Positions 52,554-62,045 of a stretch of DNA of 64,000 nt are shown here, in pieces. Origin of the DNA: Pedobacter panaciterrae (GTDB lineage Bacteria; Bacteroidota; Bacteroidia; Sphingobacteriales; Sphingobacteriaceae); NCBI RefSeq assembly GCF_001636695.1, contig NZ_LGEL01000019.1:62001-126000 (forward strand). Direction: 5' to 3'. The notes beneath the pieces are model-generated. The model had not been told where the DNA came from and did no database searches. It saw nothing but the letters and a program-made list of their open reading frames with translations. The position numbers were made by a program, and so were the translations under genes. Positions within the stretch are counted from its first letter, which is position 1. Every line of letters starts with the position of its first letter.

Positions 52554-53885
52554 ATGAAGATCTGGCAAAAAAACGTAAACGTAAATAAAGATATTGAAAG
52601 CTTTACTGTAGGTAAAGACAGGGAACTGGATTTGCAAATGGCTGCTTTTGATGTGCTTGGCTCTCTTGCACATGTTGAAATGCTTGAAAGCATAGGCTTG
52701 CTTACTGCAGATGAGCTTAAGGCAATTCAAAAAGAACTTAAAAATATCTATGCTGATATTGAAGCCGGAAACTTTACAATTGATGATACTGTAGAAGATG
52801 TGCATTCTCAGGTAGAATGGCTGCTTACCCAAAGAATCGGAGACGCCGGTAAAAAGATCCATAGCGGCAGATCACGTAACGATCAGGTTTTAGTTGATCT
52901 GAAGCTTTTCTTTAGAAGTTGTATTGAAGAAATGGTTGGTAATACCTCTGTTTTATTTGGACAGTTGCTTGAATTGAGCAACACCCATAAAGATAAACTT
53001 TTACCGGGCTATACACACTTGCAAATAGCGATGCCATCTTCTTTTGGGTTGTGGTTTGGTGCCTATGCCGAAAGTTTAGTCGATGATATGGAATTAATGC
53101 TGGCGGCATGGAAGATCTGCAATAAGAATCCTTTGGGATCTGCAGCCGGATACGGTTCTTCTTTCCCATTAAACAGAACAATGACTACTGAATTATTGGG
53201 CTTCGAAAGACTAAATTATAATGTAGTTTATGCTCAAATGGGCAGGGGGAAAACTGAGCGAATCCTGGCTCAGGCTATGTCGTCTGTAGCAGCCTCATTA
53301 GCAAAAATGGCAATGGATGTTTGTTTGTTTATTAATCAGAACTTTGGCTTTATTAGTTTTCCTGATGAACTTACAACCGGATCAAGCATTATGCCTCACA
53401 AGAAAAACCCTGATGTGTTTGAATTGATCCGCTCTCGTTGCAATAAGATACAGGCTTTACCCAATGAGATCGCCATGATGATCACTAATCTTCCTTCTGG
53501 ATACCATAGAGATCTTCAATTGTTAAAGGAAAATCTATTTCCTGCAATCACTTCGTTAAACGAATGCCTGGAAATGACAACTTTCATGTTGCAAAATATT
53601 AGCATTAAAGACAATATCCTGGAAGATAAAAAGTATGCCTACTTGTTCAGTGTAGAAGTAGTGAATGAACTTGCATTAAAGGGCACTCCTTTCAGGGAAG
53701 CATATAAAATTGTAGGTGAATCAATAGAGAACGGAACATTTACGCCTGGTACAGAAATACACCATACCCATGAGGGAAGCATTGGTAATCTATGTAATGG
53801 TGAGATTGAAGATATGATGGACGAGATCCTGTCTCAGTTTAAATTTGAAAAAACGAAAGAAGCAATTCAGCAATTGCTATCTTAA
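52554..53885 (+). CDS. argH: Argininosuccinate lyase
   Basis: A 443-residue fumarase/aspartase-superfamily enzyme: SGRSRNDQV (about 103-111), HLQIAMPSS and the signature GSSIMPHKKNPD (about 278-289) with the mobile-loop Ser. It cleaves argininosuccinate to arginine and fumarate, the last step of the pathway. It is separated from the rest of the arginine genes by about 12 kb, so it has its own promoter. An aminotransferase gene starts 25 nt downstream. Confidence 0.95.
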   Translation: MKIWQKNVNVNKDIESFTVGKDRELDLQMAAFDVLGSLAHVEMLESIGLLTADELKAIQKELKNIYADIEAGNFTIDDTVEDVHSQVEWLLTQRIGDAGKKIHSGRSRNDQVLVDLKLFFRSCIEEMVGNTSVLFGQLLELSNTHKDKLLPGYTHLQIAMPSSFGLWFGAYAESLVDDMELMLAAWKICNKNPLGSAAGYGSSFPLNRTMTTELLGFERLNYNVVYAQMGRGKTERILAQAMSSVAASLAKMAMDVCLFINQNFGFISFPDELTTGSSIMPHKKNPDVFELIRSRCNKIQALPNEIAMMITNLPSGYHRDLQLLKENLFPAITSLNECLEMTTFMLQNISIKDNILEDKKYAYLFSVEVVNELALKGTPFREAYKIVGESIENGTFTPGTEIHHTHEGSIGNLCNGEIEDMMDEILSQFKFEKTKEAIQQLLS

Positions 53886-53910
53886 TTTTTACTATAAATA
53901 AGCATAAGAA

Positions 53911-55164
53911 ATGAATGTATCAGTATTAGCAAACACCCTTATAGGCTCTGAAATCATTAAAATTGGTAACGAGGTTAATGATATGAAGCGTAAAGGAGCG
54001 CAGATTGCAAACCTGACCATCGGAGATTTTGATCCGTCTATTTTTCCAATTCCTTCTGAACTTAAAGATGAGATTATTGATGCTTATCATCATAATCATA
54101 CCAATTATCCACCTGCTGATGGTATTTTGCCACTTCGGGAAACGGTTGTTGAGATTTTAAAAGACATGTATTCATTGAATTATGCTGTGTCGGATGTTTT
54201 AATCGCAGGAGGTTCAAGACCCTTGATTTACGCAACTTACCTCGCTTTAATAGATCCCGGCGATAAAGTGATTTATCCTGCGCCATCATGGAATAATAAT
54301 CATTATTGTCACCTTTCATCTGCAAAAGGAGTGGCTGTAGTAACTACCGTCGAGAATAACTTCATGCCCACTGCAGCTCAGCTAAAGCCGCATTTAAAAG
54401 GGGCAACTTTACTTGCACTTTGTTCCCCGTTAAATCCTACCGGTACAATGTTTACTCAGGAACAGTTGGAAGAAATCTGTGAAGTAGTAATTGAAGAAAA
54501 CAAGTTAAGAAAAGCTGAAGAGAAGCCTCTTTATATTCTGTATGACCAAATCTACTCTTTGTTAACTTTTGGCCGTACGCATGTTAATCCGGTAAGTTTA
54601 CGTCCGGAATTAAAAGAATACGTAATCTATATAGATGGAATTTCTAAATGTCTTTCTGCTACTGGTGTTAGGGTAGGGTGGGCTTTTGGTCCTGAAGTTA
54701 TTATTAGTAAAATGAAGGCATTACTTGGTCACATTGGTGCGTGGGCGCCTAAGGCAGAACAAGTAGCGGTAGCTAAGTACTTTAAAGACAAAGAGCTCGT
54801 TGATGGCTTCCTGGACTCATTTAAAAAACAGGTTCAAATAAGTTTGGATGAGCTTCATAACGGATTTCAGCAGTTAAAATCTGAAGGTTTTGATGTAGAT
54901 TCAGTAATACCTATGGGCGCCATTTACCTGACGCTTAAAATAGATTATATAGGTAAAATCACTCCTTCCGGAGACTTACTTAAAAACAGCGCAGATGTGA
55001 ATTTCTATTTAATTAAAGAAGCTCAGGCTGCACTGGTTCCTTTTTCTGCTTTTGGCAATGACGAATCAATGGCTTGGTTTAGAGCTTCTGTTGGAGGATG
55101 CTCATTACAGGATATTAAAGACATGATGCCGAGAATTAAAGCTGCATTAAGCAAGCTAAAATAA
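53911..55164 (+). CDS. PLP-dependent aminotransferase, class I/II
   Basis: A 417-residue fold-type I enzyme: substrate loop NYPPADGILPLRE, SPLNPTGT (about 171-178), YDQIYS, the PLP lysine in DGISKCLSATG and the phosphate Arg in GVRVGW. It resembles aspartate/aromatic aminotransferases but the donor cannot be chosen. It lies 25 nt after argH and may be co-transcribed, giving a possible link to aspartate, which ArgG consumes. Convergent with prfC with 2 nt between stops. Confidence 0.88.
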   Translation: MNVSVLANTLIGSEIIKIGNEVNDMKRKGAQIANLTIGDFDPSIFPIPSELKDEIIDAYHHNHTNYPPADGILPLRETVVEILKDMYSLNYAVSDVLIAGGSRPLIYATYLALIDPGDKVIYPAPSWNNNHYCHLSSAKGVAVVTTVENNFMPTAAQLKPHLKGATLLALCSPLNPTGTMFTQEQLEEICEVVIEENKLRKAEEKPLYILYDQIYSLLTFGRTHVNPVSLRPELKEYVIYIDGISKCLSATGVRVGWAFGPEVIISKMKALLGHIGAWAPKAEQVAVAKYFKDKELVDGFLDSFKKQVQISLDELHNGFQQLKSEGFDVDSVIPMGAIYLTLKIDYIGKITPSGDLLKNSADVNFYLIKEAQAALVPFSAFGNDESMAWFRASVGGCSLQDIKDMMPRIKAALSKLK

Positions 55165-55166
55165 AG

Positions 55167-56747
55167 CTATTTAAATTCCGAAGTCTTGTGGAATTCTATA
55201 TCCGGATAATCCCTCATGGTCATATTGATCATGAATTCATTATCTGCAAGGAAAACAGGATTACCGTCTTTATCCTGACCGATATGCTGTTGCTTACGTT
55301 TTAAAAATTCCTCTAATTTCTTTTTGTCTTTAGATGTTACCCAGTTTGATCTGCCATAGCTTAAAGTTCTGAAGTATGCTTTAGCACCATATTCATGTTC
55401 AAGTCTGAAGGCGATAACTTCAAATTGAAGCTCTCCAACGGCGCCTATTATCTTCCTGTTTCCAGGCTGCTGTATAAACAGCTGTGCAACGCCTTCCTCT
55501 GTAAGCTGCTGTATGCCTTTTTCCAGTTGTTTGGTGCGCAATGGGTCTCTATTCTCAACTTCTTTAAAAATCTCAGGAGAGAAGCTTGGAATGCCTTTAA
55601 ATTGCAATTGTTCTCCCTCTGTAAGGGTGTCGCCAATTTTAAAATTCCCACTATCGTACAAACCTACCACATCACCTGGCCAGGCCTCTTCTACAATGCT
55701 CTTTTCATTGGCCATAAAGTCCATCGGATTAGAGAATTTAAGCTTTTTGCCTTGTCTGGTATGGAAGTAGAATTTATTACGCTCAAATTTCCCTGAACAT
55801 ATTCTTAAAAAAGCAATACGGTCACGGTGCTTAGGGTCTAAGTTAGCGTGGATTTTAAAAACAAAGCCTGAAAAGTTCTTTTCATTAACCAGAACTTCGC
55901 GCTGTTCAGCCTCCCGGCTTCTAGGGCTTGGTGCAATCTGAACAAAAGTGTCCAAAAGCTCTTTTATACCAAAATTGTTAATAGCACTGCCAAAAAATAC
56001 AGGAGCCAGCAACCCTTCGGTGTACATGCTTTTGTCAAGCTTACCATAAACACCATCTACCAGTTCTAAGTCACCTTTTAAGCCATCAAGCTCTTTTGGT
56101 TTTAAAAATTTACCCAGGTTTTCATCATTAAGGTCGCTTACTTCAATAACAGGCTCGCTAATCTTAGTCTTATCTGGTTCAAATAGATTCAGGTGATTAT
56201 TATATATGCTGTAAACCCCTTTAAAGGTATGCCCTTGCCCAATAGGCCAGGAAAGAGGGCATAAACTGATATTAAGTTTATTCTCAATTTCATCAAGCAA
56301 ATCAAATGCATCTTTACCCTCACGATCCATCTTGTTAATAAAGATGATCACTGGCGTATTACGCATCCGGCAAACGGCCATTAACTTTTCAGTTTGCTCT
56401 TCAACACCTTTTACACAATCTACAACCAATATAACGCTGTCAACTGCCGATAAGGTACGGTAAGTATCCTCAGCAAAGTCTTTGTGACCTGGGGTATCTA
56501 ATATATTGATGCGTTTGTTGCTATACTCAAATCCCATTACAGACGTAGCCACGGATATTCCACGTTGCTTTTCTATTTCCATGAAATCGGAGGTATTGCT
56601 TTGATTTGCTTTATTCCGTTTAACTGCCCCGGCGGTATTAATAGCCCCTCCAAAAAGTAAAAATTTCTCTGTTAATGTAGTTTTACCTGCATCGGGGTGA
56701 CTGATAATGGCAAATGTTTTTCGTTTTTCTATTTCCGGGTTAATCAT
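55167..56747 (-). CDS. prfC: Peptide chain release factor 3
   Basis: A 526-residue translational GTPase starting at ATG 56747 ([10 protein letters not shown]); an open frame extends further but is not family-like. G1 [11 protein letters not shown]3 DTPGHKDF and G4 NKMD are all present, and the C-terminal RQLFIQQPG-type segments (here [17 protein letters not shown]) are RF3-like. It recycles RF1/RF2 from the ribosome. The presence of [16 protein letters not shown] (switch region) separates it from EF-G. Confidence 0.95.
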   Translation of the reverse strand: MINPEIEKRKTFAIISHPDAGKTTLTEKFLLFGGAINTAGAVKRNKANQSNTSDFMEIEKQRGISVATSVMGFEYSNKRINILDTPGHKDFAEDTYRTLSAVDSVILVVDCVKGVEEQTEKLMAVCRMRNTPVIIFINKMDREGKDAFDLLDEIENKLNISLCPLSWPIGQGHTFKGVYSIYNNHLNLFEPDKTKISEPVIEVSDLNDENLGKFLKPKELDGLKGDLELVDGVYGKLDKSMYTEGLLAPVFFGSAINNFGIKELLDTFVQIAPSPRSREAEQREVLVNEKNFSGFVFKIHANLDPKHRDRIAFLRICSGKFERNKFYFHTRQGKKLKFSNPMDFMANEKSIVEEAWPGDVVGLYDSGNFKIGDTLTEGEQLQFKGIPSFSPEIFKEVENRDPLRTKQLEKGIQQLTEEGVAQLFIQQPGNRKIIGAVGELQFEVIAFRLEHEYGAKAYFRTLSYGRSNWVTSKDKKKLEEFLKRKQQHIGQDKDGNPVFLADNEFMINMTMRDYPDIEFHKTSEFK

Positions 56748-56815
56748 AAAGAGTTTAAGCGTGTTGTGCTTGATAAAAGGCTGCAAAGATAAGGAAAAAA
56801 AGCGTGGAATATGTA

Positions 56816-56853
56816 AAAGGAAAAGCCGGCACATTTATGCCGGCTTTTCCTTT
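56816..56853 (-). terminator. Rho-independent terminator of the YXWGXW protein gene
   Basis: A perfect 16-bp stem (56816-56831 with 56838-56853; GC core GCCGGC) with a 6-nt loop. It follows the stop of the gene at 56865 on the minus strand and ends in TTTTCCTTT. Confidence 0.85.
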
Positions 56854-56864
56854 ATAAACTTTAT

Positions 56865-58169
56865 CTAGCCTCTTCCGCTTCTGGATGATCTTGAAGAGGA
56901 ATTACTTTCTCTTGAGTCTCCTCCATTTCCTCGGCTTTCAGATCCTCTTGAAGGTCTGCTTTGCTCTATGCGTTCAGATCTTTGAGGTTGTGGTCTGGCT
57001 TGTTCTTGCCTTGGCTGAGCCTCTTGTCTGGGTTGTGGTTGAGTCCTTTCTTGCCTTGGTTGTTGAGCAGGCTGTTGCCTTTGTTGAACTTCCTGTCTAG
57101 GTTGTGCCTCTTGTCTAGGCTGAACTTGAATCCTTTCCTGTCTTGGTTGCTGAGGTTGAACTTCCTGTCTTGGCTGAGCTTGATTCTCTCTTGTAGTACG
57201 CTCAGGTCTTTGAGCCGGAGAGGTATTCCCTTGTTGAGGTACTCTTTCAGGACGACTGCTTGTCCTTGTGCCATCAGTTGTTCTATTGTCAATCGCCTGA
57301 CTACCATCTCTTGATACTCTGCCATTAGATACTCTTCCATCAGTGTTTGGCCTAACAGTATTGCTGCGGTCAGTTCTAGGGCTCGCATACCCTTCACCAC
57401 GAACAGGGTTTCTTGGGGCTACATTGCCTGCATTAGTTTCCCTGCTAGTTCTGCTATTTGGCCTATAGATTTCAACTTTGTTTCCACTAATATTGCTTCT
57501 TCCAGGTCTGCTGCTTCTGTCTATATTGTATACAGGAACAGCTTGCCTGGTTGAGCGTCTGATATCATCTGCCCTTGGGCCGGTATAATAATTACGGCTG
57601 TTTCTTGAATAAACATTGTTGATGATAGTAGTATTGTGAATGATAGTTACATTTCTACGTGAATAGTAACGAGGGAAATTGTTATAATAGATATTTCTTT
57701 GGGGAATAAATACCCACCAGAGATCAGGAATATTGATGTTAACATTAATATTCATCCCAGGACCCATTGGTGCCCATCCATAATAGCCACCACCGCTTCT
57801 CCAGCTTACCCATGCCGGACCCCAAACGGTATCAGGAATCCATACCCATTGACTATAACGGTTATAAACCCATCTTCCATAGTGGAAAGGGGCCCATCCC
57901 CAGTCGTAATTCGAAACCCATGTGTTACCATATTCAGTCATAGCCCACCGGCCATTTGAATAATAGGGTCTGAAATCTGCCTGATCTACATCTGGTCGCC
58001 AAACATAACCATATTGCGAATCCTGAATCCAGGTGCCATAAGGAGACAACTCATCGTAAAAAGACTGCAAGGAGATATCCTCGTCTTGTGCTACAACCCG
58101 CTGAGCGGTCCCGGTTAAGAGGAGCATGAGCCCCAGCACAATAGCCGGTAATTTGATGATGTTTTTCAT
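56865..58169 (-). CDS. Exported YXWGXW-repeat protein with Gln/Arg/Pro-rich tail
   Basis: A 434-residue protein with a signal peptide (about 1-27). The N-terminal 170 residues carry aromatic repeats of the type YGYVW, YDWGWAPFHYGRW, WVWIPDTVWGPAW, matching the DUF6600/YXWGXW group of exported proteins. The C-terminal half is low-complexity: Asn/Arg/Ser-rich, then repeats of PRQE, QPRQ and QPQ with a Ser/Arg/Gly-rich end. The tail is strongly basic and probably disordered. Function is not known; adhesion or matrix binding is a guess. Confidence 0.8.
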   Translation of the reverse strand: MKNIIKLPAIVLGLMLLLTGTAQRVVAQDEDISLQSFYDELSPYGTWIQDSQYGYVWRPDVDQADFRPYYSNGRWAMTEYGNTWVSNYDWGWAPFHYGRWVYNRYSQWVWIPDTVWGPAWVSWRSGGGYYGWAPMGPGMNINVNINIPDLWWVFIPQRNIYYNNFPRYYSRRNVTIIHNTTIINNVYSRNSRNYYTGPRADDIRRSTRQAVPVYNIDRSSRPGRSNISGNKVEIYRPNSRTSRETNAGNVAPRNPVRGEGYASPRTDRSNTVRPNTDGRVSNGRVSRDGSQAIDNRTTDGTRTSSRPERVPQQGNTSPAQRPERTTRENQAQPRQEVQPQQPRQERIQVQPRQEAQPRQEVQQRQQPAQQPRQERTQPQPRQEAQPRQEQARPQPQRSERIEQSRPSRGSESRGNGGDSRESNSSSRSSRSGRG

Positions 58170-58312
58170 TTGTGTGTGTTTTAATTTACCTAACGATCTT
58201 TATATATCAATTTGAGTTCCAAATAATCTAAAAAGTTTAGTCTGTTTAAGAAATATTACATTCCGATTATGAGGTATGACGTAATTTTATTGGTTTAAGT
58301 ATGATCCAGGCC

Positions 58313-58327
58313 GATATATAATCGGTT
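58313..58327. other. Short palindrome in a 297-nt divergent intergenic region
   Basis: CCGAT (58313-58317) and ATCGG (58323-58327) flank ATATA in the gap 58170-58466 between divergent genes. It could be an operator or a weak hairpin. The rest of this gap is AT-rich and shows no gene. Confidence 0.35.
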
Positions 58328-58466
58328 TTCTATTTAAACAATTTACGAAAAATATTTCATAAAGGGATGTATTCCTATAGAAAATTACCATGCGCTTATA
58401 ATATTTACGACTGCAAATGCGCTTTCCAGCGAATTATTTTCTTCTTTTGTAAGCAAAACAAAATCT

Positions 58467-59180
58467 ATGACAAAAGGCACCTTATTTCTTATTCCAGTAC
58501 CTCTGGCAGAAAATGCAGCTCATAAATCTTTTACAAGTTATCTTGGAGATACCATCAATTCCATAAATACCTACATAGTTGAAAATGAGAAAACAGCACG
58601 TAAGTTTTTGAAAGAAGCTGGAATAAAAATACCTCAGAGTGATCTTGTAATTCATGATTATGGAAAGCATAAGCGCAATGACTCCTTTGTTCCGTACTTT
58701 AAGGAATTAATGAGCGGTAAGGATGTTGGCCTTATGAGTGAGGCTGGCTGTCCGGGTATTGCAGATCCAGGAGCTGATATAGTAGCAGAGGCACATAAAA
58801 GAGGAATTAAAGTAGTTCCGCTTGTTGGCCCAAGTTCCATTTTACTGGCATTAATGGCATCAGGATTTAATGGGCAAAGCTTTACTTTTCATGGCTATTT
58901 ACCCATTGATAAGGTAGAAAGAGGAAAGAAAATTAAAGAACTGGAACAATTAGCCGATAAAAATAAGCAGACACAAATTTTTATAGAAACACCATTCAGG
59001 AATAATCATTTATTTGAAGATGTATTGAAGAGCTGCCAGCCGCAAACGTTATTGAGCCTTGCCTGCAATGTTACCTCAGAAGAGGAGTACATTAAAACAA
59101 TGCCAATTGCATTGTGGAGGAAGGAAAGAATAGATTTACATAAGAAACCTGCAATCTTTTTATTGTACCGTCAGTTTTAA
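58467..59180 (+). CDS. SAM-dependent methyltransferase, RsmI-like (tetrapyrrole methylase fold)
   Basis: A 237-residue protein with the RsmI-type features GTLFLIPVPL at the N-terminus, GLMSEAGCPGIADPG (about 91-105) and VPLVGPSSILLALMASG (about 117-133). RsmI makes 2'-O-methyl-C1402 in 16S rRNA. This form is about 50 residues shorter than E. coli RsmI, lacking its C-terminal extension, so the exact target is less certain. Its stop overlaps that of convergent nadD. Confidence 0.85.
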   Translation: MTKGTLFLIPVPLAENAAHKSFTSYLGDTINSINTYIVENEKTARKFLKEAGIKIPQSDLVIHDYGKHKRNDSFVPYFKELMSGKDVGLMSEAGCPGIADPGADIVAEAHKRGIKVVPLVGPSSILLALMASGFNGQSFTFHGYLPIDKVERGKKIKELEQLADKNKQTQIFIETPFRNNHLFEDVLKSCQPQTLLSLACNVTSEEEYIKTMPIALWRKERIDLHKKPAIFLLYRQF

Positions 59181-59749
59181 CGGTACATGTTTTTACTTTC
59201 TATAAAAGCAAGTACATTATCAGGGGCAAAATACTGAACATTTTTGCCCTCTTTAATACCTTTACGGATGAAAGTAGATGAAATATCCATTTGAGGAGAT
59301 TCAGTAATTATAATTGAGGGGTGATCTTTCCATTCACCAATATCTATTCCCGGTCTGGGATACACATATATCTGATAATTCTTTAAAAGGACATCGTAAT
59401 TTTTCCATTTTTTGATGGAAACCAAATTATCGGCACCCATTATAAGTACAAACTCTTTTCCGGGGTATTTTTCCTGTAAATAAGTCAGGGTATCAATAGT
59501 ATAAGAGGGTTGAGGAAGGCCAAATTCAATATCGCTAACCCTGATGTTTTCTGAGTTCTCGGTGGCTAGTCTGGCCATTTCCAAACGATCGTACATGTTT
59601 GTCAGGCTGCTCTTACTCTTCAATGGACTGTGGGGTGAAACCACTAGCCAAACTTCCTTTAATCCGGTAAAACTTGCCATATAATTAGCTATTACCAGAT
59701 GTCCGGTATGTATGGGATTAAAGGATCCGAAGAATAAACCTGTTTTCAT
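59177..59749 (-). CDS. nadD: Nicotinate-nucleotide adenylyltransferase
   Basis: A 190-residue nucleotidyltransferase starting at ATG 59749 (MKTGLFFGSF). GSFNPIHTGHL has the H-x-G-H motif, and the late ISSTFIRKGI is the ISxTxxR-type motif of NadD. It makes deamido-NAD from nicotinate mononucleotide. One nt separates it from gmk on the same strand; its stop overlaps the convergent RsmI-like gene by sharing TTAA. Confidence 0.94.
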   Translation of the reverse strand: MKTGLFFGSFNPIHTGHLVIANYMASFTGLKEVWLVVSPHSPLKSKSSLTNMYDRLEMARLATENSENIRVSDIEFGLPQPSYTIDTLTYLQEKYPGKEFVLIMGADNLVSIKKWKNYDVLLKNYQIYVYPRPGIDIGEWKDHPSIIITESPQMDISSTFIRKGIKEGKNVQYFAPDNVLAFIESKNMYR

Positions 59750-59750
59750 T

Positions 59751-60320
59751 TTACCTGTTGATAAAATCACCTACCAGTTTTTCAGCTTCAGCACATGCAG
59801 TGTCCAGCTCATAGTTTTTTAAGATAACATCAAACTTATCGGCATAACTAAGCTCCTTTTCAGCCTTTATAAAACGCTCTTGTAGCTTTTCCGCACTATC
59901 AGTGCCACGGCCGCTTAAACGTTCCTTAAGTACCTCTAAAGAGGGTGGCTGAACAAAAATAGCTAATGCATCATCTTCATATTTGCGTTTTAAGCGTAAT
60001 CCGCCCTCTACATCAATGTCGAATATTACATGTTTGCCTTCATTCCAGATACGTTCAATCTCGGATCTTAAAGTACCATAAAAAGTGCCGTTATAAACCT
60101 CCTCAAACTCTACAAATTCCTGGTGGGCAACCTTGTGCAGGAAATCTTCTTTGGAGATAAAGTAATAATCCTTATCATTTTTTTCATCTCCCCGTAACTG
60201 ACGCGTTGTTGCAGAGATAGAAAAACTTAATGAAGGGAATTTCTTAAGTAAATGTTTTACAATTGTTGTTTTTCCGGCTCCAGATGGAGCAGAAAATATG
60301 ATAAGTTTACCTTGTTTCAT
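59751..60320 (-). CDS. gmk: Guanylate kinase
   Basis: A 189-residue P-loop kinase (SAPSGAGKTT, 9-18) with the GMP-binding segment FSISATTRQLRGDE and VEFEEVYNGTFYGT. It converts GMP to GDP. It sits between yicC and nadD, an arrangement found in many Bacteroidota, and forms the middle of a yicC-gmk-nadD operon. Confidence 0.96.
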   Translation of the reverse strand: MKQGKLIIFSAPSGAGKTTIVKHLLKKFPSLSFSISATTRQLRGDEKNDKDYYFISKEDFLHKVAHQEFVEFEEVYNGTFYGTLRSEIERIWNEGKHVIFDIDVEGGLRLKRKYEDDALAIFVQPPSLEVLKERLSGRGTDSAEKLQERFIKAEKELSYADKFDVILKNYELDTACAEAEKLVGDFINR

Positions 60321-60349
60321 TTTTGTGTTCTTGTCTTTCAGCCAAATGC

Positions 60350-61225
60350 TTACAAAACATTTAATAGTTGTTCCTTAATCTTTTCGAGCTCTTCCTTCAT
60401 TCCAACAACCAACTGCTGTATTTGCGCATCGTTAGCTTTTGCACCCATGGTATTAATCTCTCTGCCTATTTCCTGAGAAATAAAACCAAGTTTTTTCCCA
60501 TTAGCATCTTTGCTTTTTAAGGTTTCAATAAAGTAATCACAATGACTTCTCAGGCGAATCTTTTCTTCAGTAATGTCAAGTTTATCAATGTAATAGATTA
60601 ACTCCTGCTCCAAACGATTCTGATCTACATTTATCTTTCCTACATTATCCTCAAGAAACTGGTTTAATCTGCTTCTGATCTGAGGAATTCTAAGCGGTTC
60701 CAAAACTTCAATCTCTGAAAAGAACTGAAGGATATTTTTAATTCTCAACTCAAGATCAGTCTTTAGAACAACTCCCTCTGCAAGTCTGAACTGGTTAAAA
60801 CTCTCGAGAGCTTTAATAAAAGTATTGTTTAAAATATCCCAGTCACTTTCGTTAACATCTTCATCAGAATAACTGATTACCTCAGGGAAATTCAGAACAG
60901 CCTGTAAAAGATTATTAGAATTGGCCCCCAATTGGATATTGATTTCTTCCAGTTGCTTGTAATACTTACTTAACAGCGCCGCATTAATTGTTGCTCCTTT
61001 TAAGTTTTCTTCGCTGCGTTCTATATTTATAGAAACGCTTACTTTTCCGCGTTCAATTTCCTTGCTGCAGATATTACGCAGCAATAATTCCTTCTCCGAG
61101 AATGCTCTTGGTAGTTTTAAATTCAGTTCCAGGAACTTACTGTTTAACGATTTTATCTCTACCGCAAATTTTACATTTTCGTGATCAGTAGAAGCCAGGC
61201 CGTACCCTGTCATTGATTTTATCAT
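60350..61225 (-). CDS. YicC family endoribonuclease
   Basis: A 291-residue protein starting at ATG 61225 (MIKSMTGYGLAS, the family's N-terminal mark) and ending with LGFISQEIGREINTMGAKA (residues about 246-264), the conserved C-terminal block of YicC/YloC proteins. E. coli YicC is a recently characterised endoribonuclease that acts on RNA. First gene of the yicC-gmk-nadD operon; its promoter lies directly before the ATG. Confidence 0.92.
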   Translation of the reverse strand: MIKSMTGYGLASTDHENVKFAVEIKSLNSKFLELNLKLPRAFSEKELLLRNICSKEIERGKVSVSINIERSEENLKGATINAALLSKYYKQLEEINIQLGANSNNLLQAVLNFPEVISYSDEDVNESDWDILNNTFIKALESFNQFRLAEGVVLKTDLELRIKNILQFFSEIEVLEPLRIPQIRSRLNQFLEDNVGKINVDQNRLEQELIYYIDKLDITEEKIRLRSHCDYFIETLKSKDANGKKLGFISQEIGREINTMGAKANDAQIQQLVVGMKEELEKIKEQLLNVL

Positions 61226-61228
61226 GTG

Positions 61229-61258
61229 CAAAGATATAATTTATTGCCTTTTCAAACT
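61229..61258 (-). promoter_or_regulatory. Strong match to the Bacteroidota promoter, yicC operon (probably leaderless)
   Basis: On the minus strand TTTG (61258-61255), an 18-nt spacer and TATCTTTG (61236-61229) match the -33/-7 consensus fully. The -7 box ends 3 nt before the yicC ATG, so transcription should begin at or within a few nt of the start codon. Confidence 0.65.
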
Positions 61259-61324
61259 CATTTAACTTTTTTTAACTTAGTTGATTGGCAAACAATAGTT
61301 AAGTTTACAAAAAATATTCGTTAG

Positions 61325-62038
61325 ATGAAGAGGCCTGGTTATTTAAATATTTTAATTTTTCTACTGTTTTTTGCGGCATCTATCTCCTCTGTTTCAGCCC
61401 AGCAGGAATTTATTCTTAAAGGCGCTGTAATGGAAAAAGGAACCTCTATACGTGTTGCCTCTGCACAAATTATAAATAAAAGAAGTGGATTATCAGTGTT
61501 AAGCAGCGATTTTGGGTTGTTCCAGATCAGGGCGGTACAAGGTGATACCCTTTTGGTAATCAAAATAGAATATTCAGATGCAGAAGCAGTTGTGCCTGTA
61601 GGTAAAGACCTTATTGTTTATATGGATAGGGGCAGAACACTTAAAGAAGTGAACATTACCGGACAAACAAAAAGGCAGGAACTTAACGATATAAAAAGGG
61701 ACTTTAAGAATAAAGGCTCATTTTATCAAGGTAAACCGCCATTCCTGTCATTTCTATTTAAGCCACTTACTGCTGCTTATGAATTATTGGGGCGGACACC
61801 AAAAAATGCAAGAAGATTTGGGCGCTATTATGAAACAGAGATGCAACAGACTTTAATAGATGGGTTTTTTAACGAATTCATCATTCAGAACAATACCGAT
61901 TTAAAAGGAGAGGTTTTGGAAAAATATATGCTGGATTACAGACCAGAGTATGAAAAAGCTAAAAACTGGACAGAGTACGACGCAATCAAATACATAAAAG
62001 AGTCGTACAAAAAATACACAGATACCTTAAAAAAATAA
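61325..62038 (+). CDS. Exported carboxypeptidase-regulatory-like domain protein
   Basis: A 237-residue protein with a signal peptide (about 1-25, SVSAQ) and an N-terminal beta-sandwich like the regulatory domain that begins SusC proteins (FILKGAVMEKGTSIRVASAQI). The C-terminal 100 residues are charged and helical with no recognised family. It is divergent from yicC and convergent with rnc (7 nt apart). Role unknown. Confidence 0.75.
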   Translation: MKRPGYLNILIFLLFFAASISSVSAQQEFILKGAVMEKGTSIRVASAQIINKRSGLSVLSSDFGLFQIRAVQGDTLLVIKIEYSDAEAVVPVGKDLIVYMDRGRTLKEVNITGQTKRQELNDIKRDFKNKGSFYQGKPPFLSFLFKPLTAAYELLGRTPKNARRFGRYYETEMQQTLIDGFFNEFIIQNNTDLKGEVLEKYMLDYRPEYEKAKNWTEYDAIKYIKESYKKYTDTLKK

Positions 62039-62045
62039 ATAAAAT

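Noticed and set aside
56885-57400. Several long open frames opposite or shifted against the YXWGXW gene
   Set aside because: They arise from the biased repeat composition of the Gln/Arg/Pro-rich tail and overlap the better supported gene.
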